Shown piece by piece: positions 26,100 through 34,420 of a stretch of 37,560 bases of DNA. Under the pieces are notes generated by a model. It was not told where the DNA came from. It made no database searches and saw nothing but the letters and a program-made list of their open reading frames with translations. Position 1 is the first letter of the stretch; each line of letters starts with the position of its first letter. The DNA comes from WRMR01 sp031548645 (GTDB lineage: Bacteria > Planctomycetota > Planctomycetia > Pirellulales > Thermoguttaceae). A program made the translations under genes and the position numbers. The stretch lies in NCBI GenBank assembly GCA_031548645.1, contig JAVBQX010000182.1:1-37560 (forward strand), written 5' to 3'.

Positions 26100-26141
26100 T
26101 CTTTTAACAATCTCATCATCGTAAGCTATATGAGGGTATTT

Positions 26142-26585
26142 ATGATGCAAAAACAAATTGTCCCGGGAAGAATTATCGAATTTGACGCCACTGCGCTGCG
26201 CCGCCAGGCGATGCGCAATCGTTCCGCTGGTGAAATTGGGATCATGCCGACATCGCCACTTGCGGATGACGTCGTTTCCGATTCCGGTTCGTCTTCTGTC
26301 ACTTTGACGTCATCAACGGATCAGGAGACGTCAGTCGGCGTGAATCGTTCGGAGATGCAATCCTTTTTGATCAACTTCGTCATCGAACAGACGGGTTATC
26401 CGGAAGAGATCGTCGAGTTGGACGCGGATTTGGAAGGCGACCTCGGGATCGACAGCATCAAAAAGGCGCAACTCTTCGGCGAAATCGGCGAGCAATACAA
26501 GGTGCAAGCCCGCGAAAATCTCTCTTTTGACGACTTCCCCACATTGCGACACGTTCTGGACTTCCTTTGCGTGAATGTCACTTGA
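26142..26585 (+). CDS. Discrete acyl carrier protein with N-terminal extension
   Basis: The C-terminal about 75 residues are an ACP with 'DADLEGDLGIDSIKKAQL'. The serine of the DSIK motif receives phosphopantetheine; it is codon 109 counting from the upstream ATG at 26130, or 105 from the ATG at 26142. The DSIK form is typical of PUFA-synthase-type carriers. I prefer the ATG at 26142 because TGAGGG lies just upstream of it; 26130 has no such signal. About 70 residues ahead of the carrier are partly basic ('ATALRRQAMRNRSAGEIG') then Ser/Thr-rich, perhaps a docking segment and linker. No other ACP was found in the cluster, so this one probably serves PKS1, PKS2 and PKS3. It is a likely client of the PPTase at 7356-8138. 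Confidence 0.92.
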   Translation: MMQKQIVPGRIIEFDATALRRQAMRNRSAGEIGIMPTSPLADDVVSDSGSSSVTLTSSTDQETSVGVNRSEMQSFLINFVIEQTGYPEEIVELDADLEGDLGIDSIKKAQLFGEIGEQYKVQARENLSFDDFPTLRHVLDFLCVNVT

Positions 26586-26686
26586 CAACGGAATGTAACG
26601 ATGGTTTGCACCCGCATGCCATACCGAAGAAAACAATGCGTATTGCAAAGACTGCAAATCCGGCCGCGTAATCCGGGAAAGAACAG

Positions 26687-29600
26687 ATGAATACAAGTAA
26701 TTTTCAAACACCGTTGGCCATTATTGGGTATTCCTGTTGTTTCCCGGGTGGAATTGACTCTCCGTCCAAATATTGGGACCTCCTTGCAAACGGACGTTCC
26801 GTTATCGATGAGATTCCCGATTCCCGGCTGGCGCGGAAATATTACTTTCAACCTGAGACGACAGAGCGGGGTAAAAGTTATTCCATTCTCGGAGCCTGCA
26901 TTGATTATGATCTCTATCGTGAATCGGTAGAGAAAATGATCTCCGGTTTGCCGGCTTATCAGGAATTGTCGGACGATGAAGGGCATCGGCTTTCGCTCTA
27001 CACCGCGGCACAGGCCCTGAAGCACGCCGGGTTCGATATCCATGACGTTTCCTGCCGCAATACGGGAGTATATATCGGCCACTCTCGGGGTAGCAAGCAG
27101 GCCGTGGATTGGAGTTTCGCCCATCATATCGAATCCGCCCTGCGTCACTTGAACGCCGTCGACGCATATCATGATCTCAGCGAAGAACGGCGAAGGCGAA
27201 TGGTCGATGCCATTTGCCGAAATATTCACGAAGAATATCTGCCGCCCCAATCGACCGGTCTCGAAAAATACTGGTCCCATTACGCCGCAAAAAATATTTC
27301 CAAGGCATTCGGTTTTCAGGGACCGTCACTGATCATCAACTGCGCCTGCGCTTCGTCCCTGATCGGGATTTCCTTGGCGGCGGAAGCCCTGCACGGAAAC
27401 CTGATCGATATGGCCCTTGTCGGCGGAGCTTCCTACCTGAAGTTTGACAGCATGATCCATTTCGCTCATGCCCAATCCTTGTCGACGACCGGTTCATGTC
27501 CCTTTGATGAAAAAGCGGACGGCTTCGTTCCTTCGGAAGGGCATGTTTATGCCGTCCTGAAAACACTCCGGCAGGCGAAGCTTGACGGCAATCGAATTCA
27601 CGCGGTCATTCGCGGAGTCGGAATTTCTTCCGACGGAAAAGGCAAGGGGCTATGGGCGCCGCGTCAGGAAGGCCAGATCAAGGCCATTGAACGGGCCTAT
27701 CGCGGAAAAAATAACGAGCTCGTCCGACAATTGGACCATATCGAGGCTCACGCGACATCGACGCAGCTGGGTGATGCGACGGAACTCACCGCCATTCACT
27801 CCCACCTGGAAAGCATGTACCCGGAGCACTTGCGGGGGCAAAAACGCATTCATCTCGGCAGTTGCAAGGCCAACATCGGGCACACGCTGGAATCGGCGGG
27901 ACTGTCCGGCCTTGTCAAAGTTCTCCTGGAAATGGAGAATGAGACGATTGTCAGACAGGCTAATCTGGATCAGCCTGTGCAAATGCTTGATTCGTTGAAC
28001 AATACCTTTGAAATTCCGCGAACGAACCAACCATGGAAAAAAACGAAGGACCATGCCAGAACGGTCGGTGTGAACGCTTTTGGAATTGGCGGCCTAAATG
28101 CCCATGTCGTTTTGCAGGACGATCAGCCTGATGATATCTCGCAAAAACCTTCGCAAACAAATCCGCCGATTGCTGTGATAGGAATGTCCTGTATTTTGCC
28201 CAAGGCGAATTACTTGGACGAATTCCAGCAGTTGCTTCGGCAGGGCTCGGAGATGAAAGGCCCGGCGCCGGACCGTTGGAATTTGATGTTTTCTGATACA
28301 TCAATACACCGCAATCCGCAAGAGAAAACGATTCCTCGGAAGGAAAAACTTCGCGGCGGCTATATTACCGACTACGCTTATGACTGGAAACGACACAAGG
28401 TTCCTCCGCTCCAGGTTAAACGCGGCAATCCGCTCCAGTTCATGATTTTGGATGCGGTCAATTCAGCGTTGGACGATGCCGGTTTTTCCGAATCAAAACC
28501 CCTGCCGAATGAAACCACCGGCGTCGTCATCGGCTCCCGGTTCGACAGCGATTTTGCCAACGAACTCCAAATCGGAATGCGGCTTCCGGAAATCCGTGAT
28601 GCCATCGACCGGCAATTGCAGAACGAAGGATTGGACGAAACGAAGCGAAAGACGATTCTCGACGAATACTCAAAGATCGTGCTGGACCGCATGCCGGCCT
28701 TAAACGATGAATCGGGGAGTTTCACGACCAGCACATTGGCTTCGCGGATCGCCAAAACATACGATTTGATGGGAGGCGCGATCGCCGTTGACGCAGGCAG
28801 CTGCTCTTCCTTTGCGGCTCTGGACGTTGCATTGAATTCCTTGCGCAACGGCTCCATGGATATCGCCATTTGCGGCGGCGGACAGCAGAGCGTGGGACAA
28901 TACGTCTATCATGAAATGCTGCACCATGACGGCGCGATCTCACCGCCTGCCGAAGGTGTTGCCGTTTTGATCCTGAAGCGTCTGGACGACGCCGTCAAGG
29001 ATGGGGACCATGTTCACGCGGTTTTGCACGGGATGGCGTCGAAACTCGACAAGAGTCTGGCTGAAGCGGAACGAAAGTCATTGAAAGAGTCTCTTGCGTC
29101 ATGCACGTTCAAACCTGATACGCTATGTGTGGCCGAACTGGCCGTCATGCCACATGAAAACGAGGTCGCGCAGCTGAGAGAAGGCCTGGAGTCGCTCGAA
29201 GAGCACTGCCCTGCGGGGCATCGCGTTTTTGCCGGTTCGCTTTCGACGCAGATGGGGCACGCTTTCGGCGCATCAGGAATTTTTTCACTGATCAAAACGA
29301 TTCTTGAATTGCGCGGACTCTTCGTCGCTCCTTCAGGCATGACGCGGGAAAACGGCGATAATTCAACGAATTCGAAGAAAAGCATCCTTGAATTTTCAGG
29401 CACCTGCGTTGAACTGCCGAAAGAAACGCCGGACGGAAGAATTTTCGGCGTCGTTTCCAATGCGGATCGTGACGGAACGGTCTACACGTTACTTTTGGAA
29501 CGGGGAACCCCTGTTTCACAGTGCCGCGGAGATAAAACGGTTGATCAATACGAGAAACAGGGCGGCAAGAGAAAGGCGCCACTTCCAACGCATTTTTACG

Positions 29601-32600
29601 ATGATGTCGGACACTCGGCTTTCGAAAGAGGAAGAAATCACGGAATACAATTCGCCAAAACGATTCGCGAAAGCATTTACCGGATGAAATCGCTGTCCAA
29701 AGTGGAAAAAAGCTTTCTCGCCGATCAAAACGTTTTGGTACATCATCAAAAGGAAATATTATTCCCTGCATGGGCGTTGGAAGAATTGCACGGGATGGCC
29801 GAAGGATGCAAACTCCCCGTCCAGGACCTGTTTCATTATAATATGAATCTCTTTCCGGGTTGCGTTCAATTTTTAATCAATTGCGCCGGTGAGTTTTTGC
29901 ACGGGATGAATCTCGACATGCCGCTCTACCGTTTGATAGGGAATGATTTCGAAGAAGTTCCCGTCTTGATCAGGCGTCGATTCGTTTCCGGGCATGTTCC
30001 TTATATATACGCATCCGTCCCCGGCCAGGTGGGGTGCATTGTCGGAGTGAACGCCGAGGGGATTTCCGTGACGTCGTCCATGCTGCTGGATCGTTCCAGG
30101 GACAAAACGCCCGAAGGGTTTTCGCATCCTTTTCTCGTCGCTGAAGTTCTCGAAAAATCGAAAAACGTCGACGCCGCTCTCAACCTCTGCTGTCAGTGGC
30201 AGCGAGGCGGAAGTTGGGGGATGATCATCTCCGACGCAACGGCGTTGCGCCCGACTTACATTGAATACCATGGCCCCGTATTACGCATGGAGCAGAAGAA
30301 TTCCGGTTTTGTGTCGGCGAATCATTCTCTCCTTTCAAAAAATGACGACACGATTCCCTCCCACTCCGAGTCAAGACTCAATCGCATGGCGTCTCTCCTG
30401 GAAGACAATCCGCCAAGCCTTGCCAACGGTCTTTCCTTGCTGCGAGACAGGATGGATTGGAAAACGCAGACCGTGCCGAAACACCGGACGATGCACAGCC
30501 TGCTTCGATTGGACAACTTGTTGAGTTGGGCATTCGTCCCGTCAAAACGGTTGCTTTACCTTGCCAAAACGCCCCATGATTCCTCTGCGACCGATAGCGA
30601 GTCCCCTTATGAATGTATCGACCTGACGTCTTGTTTTGTGCAAACCGAAATGCCGGGAATCTTAAACGTCAAACAGGGGGATGTTTCGGAAGGGCTTGCC
30701 GTTCCGCCGCGTTCCGCCATTTCCCATGATGAATTTGCGGCCGTCAACACTTCAAGCGAAGGCAAACCGCCGATCAATCCGGGACAGGGGATATGCCATC
30801 GTTTCGTTATGCGGACCGTCCCGGCCGATATTCCCGAACCGGCCGTGCAAATCCCCGACCACACGTTTTTATTGGTCGGCCGCAATTCCATCGTTGACAT
30901 TCTTTATGATCGCATCGCCGAACAAGGCGGCAATGCGAAAAAACTGGATATTTCAGGTCCATGGGACGCCGTTCTGAGACGATTCGACAAAATCGACGAA
31001 AAGGAAAAGATCAAGCATGTTGTTTTTTTGACGGACCACAACGCAATCGTCGGAGAATCCGGTGATGGTTCATTCGATACGGAAAAATGGAATCATCATT
31101 TTGAAACGGGTTATTACCGATCCTTCGAACTGCTGCAACACTGGTTGAGGAAAAAACAGAGTCCGTCCGAAATTGAAGAGATCAGCGTCCTTTCCTCTTC
31201 TTTGCTCGGGGGTGATTTCGGGTTTTCAGAACAGGTGAAACTTCCGCAGGGAGGGGCGTTTGAAGGTTTGATGAAAGCCCTGCGTCGTGAAATGAACGTC
31301 CTCAAAAAAGCGGACCTGAAAACAAAATACGTGGACCACGGCGCCGATGTTTCCCCCGATGAAATCGCCGGAAATCTGTTTGCCGAATTGACATCGTGTG
31401 ATGCGGAAACGGAAATCGGTTACGTGAACGGGAAACGCTACACAAGCCGTCCCGTTCTCGCGCCGATTCGCGAAGCAACTTTGGCGAACAGGGAAAAACA
31501 AGCACGAAAGGATTTGCATGGGACCTGGATTTTCACCGGCGGGGCACAAGGAATTACGGCCGTTGTCGCACGCGAATTCGGGAGAAACTTCAATTGCAAA
31601 CTCAAACTTGTCGGATCGACGCCATTGGAGAGTTTTGATCCTTCATGGCGTTTGCTCGACAAAATCGGTTTGGATTCGCTGAAAAAGAAAGTCATGAAAG
31701 ACGCGCTGAACACCAAGGTCTCGCCGCTGGCGGCCTGGCAAAAAATTGAAAAAATGTTGAATATCGACAAGAATTTGCGGGAAATGCAAATTCTTGGCAT
31801 TGATGTTGAATATTTTTCCTGCGATGTGCGAAATGAAAACGAAGTCCGGCGTCTGGTGGACCATATTGCACAAAAAGAAGGCCCCGTCGTTGGCTTCGTC
31901 CACGGGGCCGGCTTCGAATCATCCTGTCGTTTTGAGAAAAAGAAGCCGGACAACGTCAAAAAAACGATGGAAATCAAAGTATCGGGCGCACGATCCTTCA
32001 TGAAGTTCCTTGATCCGAAAGCATTGAAGTATTTTATCGGCTTCGGTTCAACCAGCGGACGATTCGGCGGCGTCGGCCAGGCGGATTATTCCGCCGCGAA
32101 TGACACGCTTTCAAAACTCCTGGAATGGTATGGACAATACAACGAAAACTGCCGCACCCTCTGTATCCAGTGGACCGCATGGGACGATGTCGGCATGGCC
32201 GTTCGTCCGGAATCCAAAGAAGCACTGAAAACCATGGAACGAAAATTTCTCCCTTCCTTGGAAGGTGCCCGACATTTTATGAATGAACTTGTATTGGGTC
32301 TGCCTGAACCGGAGGTCGCTATCGTTGAATGGGACTATTACAAGAGATTTTACCCCGATGAAATCGCCTTGCCTTATCGAAACATCCGGGCGGCAAATCG
32401 CACCGAGGGCTCGTCGGGTCATTCCCCGTCGGTCGAACTCGGGGTGGTCCAGGAAACATTGCTCATCCCCTTGTATTTCCGCGCCAAGGAAGCGGAACGA
32501 AAAGACGCGATCGTTCGGGATGAAAAAGCCGTCGCCATCATGGATAAAATCAACTATGATTTCGGACGTTTCAAAAACGACCGTTTTCTCCAATTGGAAA

Positions 32601-33283
32601 TCGCAATCCGAACAGAAGTCCTGGATTTGTCGACGAAAAACTTCATCAAAACGTTTCCGGACGCGGTCGTGGTCAATTTGGGCGCAGGGCTTGACGATCG
32701 CTTGTCCCGCGTTGATAATGGCGCGATACGCTGGTTCGATCTCGACTTGCCGGACAGCATGAATCTGCGCAGGAGGTTCTTCCAGGAAAGCGACAGAAAT
32801 TTCTTCCTGGACAAATCCATGTTCGATTACACGTGGATTGATGACGTCTTTCGCCTGGCCCCCGATTCCCAAACGAAACCCGTCCTTTTCATTGGTGAAG
32901 GGCTATGTCAATATTTTACGGAAGAGAAAAACAAATCGCTGTTCAAAACGATCGCCGATCATTTTCCGCGATCCTACATGCTTGTGCATTCCATTTGTCC
33001 GTACACGGCGGAACATACCAACATCTCGATTTCCGTTTCGGCGACACGGGCGAAGTTCAAGTGGGGAATACAAGAGAATTATGAAATGGAAAGCTGGGAC
33101 CCCCGCTATAAATTGCTTGAAGACTGGCATTTCATCAAACGACATGCCTGGCGTTGGATAAAATTGGGAATCCCGACGATCAAGCCGCAGCATTATAAAT
33201 TTTATTACCAGAACATGAAAGTCGGACTCCTGAGTCTTGGCGAGTTAAGCAGCAAGCACCAATGGAAACAGGAAATAAAATGA
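26687..33283 (+). CDS. PKS3: KS-CLF-C45 Ntn-hydrolase-KR-LCM methyltransferase
   Basis: Multidomain synthase of 2198 aa. The KS (about 8-470) has 'NCACASS' (Cys221) and His355 and His399. The KS-like domain (about 490-955) has Ser705 at the catalytic Cys position ('VDAGSCSSF', with a Cys one residue later) but keeps a His in 'QMGHAFGASG'. A C45 domain (about 975-1310) has Gly-Cys1059, Asp1077, 'GVNAEGISV' and 'SANHSL'. A KR region (about 1390-1880) has TGGAQGI (1617-1623) and Ser1788/Tyr1801/Asn1805. The C-terminus (about 1916-2190) has 'VVNLGAGLDDRL' and a later DLD/EG pattern of the leucine carboxyl methyltransferase family, SAM-dependent. No AT, DH, ER or ACP was found. KS, C45 and KR segments, and a post-KR 'YYKRFYPD' motif, are shared with PKS1, which implies a common ancestor. 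An AGAACAG-like sequence precedes the ATG. Confidence 0.92.
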   Translation: MNTSNFQTPLAIIGYSCCFPGGIDSPSKYWDLLANGRSVIDEIPDSRLARKYYFQPETTERGKSYSILGACIDYDLYRESVEKMISGLPAYQELSDDEGHRLSLYTAAQALKHAGFDIHDVSCRNTGVYIGHSRGSKQAVDWSFAHHIESALRHLNAVDAYHDLSEERRRRMVDAICRNIHEEYLPPQSTGLEKYWSHYAAKNISKAFGFQGPSLIINCACASSLIGISLAAEALHGNLIDMALVGGASYLKFDSMIHFAHAQSLSTTGSCPFDEKADGFVPSEGHVYAVLKTLRQAKLDGNRIHAVIRGVGISSDGKGKGLWAPRQEGQIKAIERAYRGKNNELVRQLDHIEAHATSTQLGDATELTAIHSHLESMYPEHLRGQKRIHLGSCKANIGHTLESAGLSGLVKVLLEMENETIVRQANLDQPVQMLDSLNNTFEIPRTNQPWKKTKDHARTVGVNAFGIGGLNAHVVLQDDQPDDISQKPSQTNPPIAVIGMSCILPKANYLDEFQQLLRQGSEMKGPAPDRWNLMFSDTSIHRNPQEKTIPRKEKLRGGYITDYAYDWKRHKVPPLQVKRGNPLQFMILDAVNSALDDAGFSESKPLPNETTGVVIGSRFDSDFANELQIGMRLPEIRDAIDRQLQNEGLDETKRKTILDEYSKIVLDRMPALNDESGSFTTSTLASRIAKTYDLMGGAIAVDAGSCSSFAALDVALNSLRNGSMDIAICGGGQQSVGQYVYHEMLHHDGAISPPAEGVAVLILKRLDDAVKDGDHVHAVLHGMASKLDKSLAEAERKSLKESLASCTFKPDTLCVAELAVMPHENEVAQLREGLESLEEHCPAGHRVFAGSLSTQMGHAFGASGIFSLIKTILELRGLFVAPSGMTRENGDNSTNSKKSILEFSGTCVELPKETPDGRIFGVVSNADRDGTVYTLLLERGTPVSQCRGDKTVDQYEKQGGKRKAPLPTHFYDDVGHSAFERGRNHGIQFAKTIRESIYRMKSLSKVEKSFLADQNVLVHHQKEILFPAWALEELHGMAEGCKLPVQDLFHYNMNLFPGCVQFLINCAGEFLHGMNLDMPLYRLIGNDFEEVPVLIRRRFVSGHVPYIYASVPGQVGCIVGVNAEGISVTSSMLLDRSRDKTPEGFSHPFLVAEVLEKSKNVDAALNLCCQWQRGGSWGMIISDATALRPTYIEYHGPVLRMEQKNSGFVSANHSLLSKNDDTIPSHSESRLNRMASLLEDNPPSLANGLSLLRDRMDWKTQTVPKHRTMHSLLRLDNLLSWAFVPSKRLLYLAKTPHDSSATDSESPYECIDLTSCFVQTEMPGILNVKQGDVSEGLAVPPRSAISHDEFAAVNTSSEGKPPINPGQGICHRFVMRTVPADIPEPAVQIPDHTFLLVGRNSIVDILYDRIAEQGGNAKKLDISGPWDAVLRRFDKIDEKEKIKHVVFLTDHNAIVGESGDGSFDTEKWNHHFETGYYRSFELLQHWLRKKQSPSEIEEISVLSSSLLGGDFGFSEQVKLPQGGAFEGLMKALRREMNVLKKADLKTKYVDHGADVSPDEIAGNLFAELTSCDAETEIGYVNGKRYTSRPVLAPIREATLANREKQARKDLHGTWIFTGGAQGITAVVAREFGRNFNCKLKLVGSTPLESFDPSWRLLDKIGLDSLKKKVMKDALNTKVSPLAAWQKIEKMLNIDKNLREMQILGIDVEYFSCDVRNENEVRRLVDHIAQKEGPVVGFVHGAGFESSCRFEKKKPDNVKKTMEIKVSGARSFMKFLDPKALKYFIGFGSTSGRFGGVGQADYSAANDTLSKLLEWYGQYNENCRTLCIQWTAWDDVGMAVRPESKEALKTMERKFLPSLEGARHFMNELVLGLPEPEVAIVEWDYYKRFYPDEIALPYRNIRAANRTEGSSGHSPSVELGVVQETLLIPLYFRAKEAERKDAIVRDEKAVAIMDKINYDFGRFKNDRFLQLEIAIRTEVLDLSTKNFIKTFPDAVVVNLGAGLDDRLSRVDNGAIRWFDLDLPDSMNLRRRFFQESDRNFFLDKSMFDYTWIDDVFRLAPDSQTKPVLFIGEGLCQYFTEEKNKSLFKTIADHFPRSYMLVHSICPYTAEHTNISISVSATRAKFKWGIQENYEMESWDPRYKLLEDWHFIKRHAWRWIKLGIPTIKPQHYKFYYQNMKVGLLSLGELSSKHQWKQEIK

Positions 33284-33352
33284 GTCCGTACACGGTTCCC
33301 AAAATGTATCTCGAACATCCGCCGTTCGCATGACATCTTGAAAATCCAGACG

Positions 33353-34420
33353 TTACGTCCGCGGTTCGTTGGCGCCGGTGGGCGTGGTGGTGGCGGATTG
33401 TGCGTTTTCCTCTTCTTCGTCGAGGTCGCGCAGGAATTCGGCGTCGTAAAGCGTGTCGCCCGGACGGAGCGCCCAAACGGTTCGGCTCAACTGGCCTGTG
33501 CCATTGTCGCGGAGCTCGACGCGGAGTTCGACCGTGCGGTCGAGGTTGATCGCCTCGACCCGGCAGTTCGCTTCGCCGATGCGGAAGCGGTCGCCGATTT
33601 TCATGATGCCCTGCCGTCCTTCAAGCCGGAAATTGAACCACGCCTGCGGACGGTCGTTCGACCAGGTGATGCCGTTCAGGTAGGTGTGTTTTGACGCGCT
33701 GACGACGACCGGTTCCGGTTTCTGTTCGCCTTCCGGTTTCGGCGGGACGTATGACGCGAAAAAGTTGCGCTCGACCATGGCGGCGATCATCCGCGACCAT
33801 TCGGTTTCGTCTCCTTCTTTTTTGTCGGCCGTAAAACTTTTGTTCGGCGTCTGCGGAATCGAAATCGCCTCAATCGTCATGCTCACGTCGATGCGTCCGT
33901 TGTCGATCGGTGAAATCGTCATGCTGCGGATCAGGTGTTGCGTTTTGACTTCGTAAAACCGCTGCAGGAATTGCCCCATATCCTGGAGCGTCGTTTTACC
34001 GCTGACATTGAATTTGAAATTCGCGTAATACTCGACCGGCCCCTGATTGCCGGTCCGGTTGCGAACCATTCGCGCTTGTTGAGTGGTCGTGCCGGTGTTG
34101 GTCACTTGGCCGCCTTCGAACCCGACGAGGAGCGTCGTGAGCCAGTTTTTGTATTCCGCCACGGCCAGTTCTTTGTTCACCGGCAAAGCGTCGGCCGCGT
34201 TCTGCTTGATTTGTTTTTCAAAGGTCAAACTTGCCCGCCGCTTGGTTTCAAGTTCCGCGACGCTCTTTTTAGCGGCTTCGATTTGATTCCTCATTTTCGA
34301 GACGTCCGACCCGAACAGGTAAAGACCGATCGGAATGGCAGCGACGAGAAGCATCGCCCCGCAAAGGATCATCAGGTACTGTTCCCGTTTTTTCGGGTCA
34401 AGGTTCGCAAGTCGACTCAT
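33353..34420 (-). CDS. PilO-like pilus/secretion inner-membrane protein
   Basis: This 355-aa protein has one N-terminal transmembrane helix ('YLMILCGAMLLVAAIPIGLYLF', about 15-36), then a coiled-coil stretch ('VSKMRNQIEAAKKSVAELET') and a periplasmic ferredoxin-like-fold part with 'FLQRFYEVKTQHLIRSMTI'. This is the bitopic layout of PilO/GspM, which joins the type IV pilus or type II secretion alignment complex. The C-terminal part, with 'WSNDRPQAWFNFRLEGRQG', is an extra region that resembles PilP-like beta-rich domains, a low-confidence view. Its start overlaps the stop of the PilM-PilN gene by 4 bases (ATGA), so the two are coupled. It is convergent with PKS3. Confidence 0.75.
   Translation of the reverse strand: MSRLANLDPKKREQYLMILCGAMLLVAAIPIGLYLFGSDVSKMRNQIEAAKKSVAELETKRRASLTFEKQIKQNAADALPVNKELAVAEYKNWLTTLLVGFEGGQVTNTGTTTQQARMVRNRTGNQGPVEYYANFKFNVSGKTTLQDMGQFLQRFYEVKTQHLIRSMTISPIDNGRIDVSMTIEAISIPQTPNKSFTADKKEGDETEWSRMIAAMVERNFFASYVPPKPEGEQKPEPVVVSASKHTYLNGITWSNDRPQAWFNFRLEGRQGIMKIGDRFRIGEANCRVEAINLDRTVELRVELRDNGTGQLSRTVWALRPGDTLYDAEFLRDLDEEEENAQSATTTPTGANEPRT

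Noticed and set aside
11422..33283. Ladderane or enediyne cluster
   Set aside because: No radical SAM, desaturase or PksE-type synthase and no associated enediyne genes were seen.
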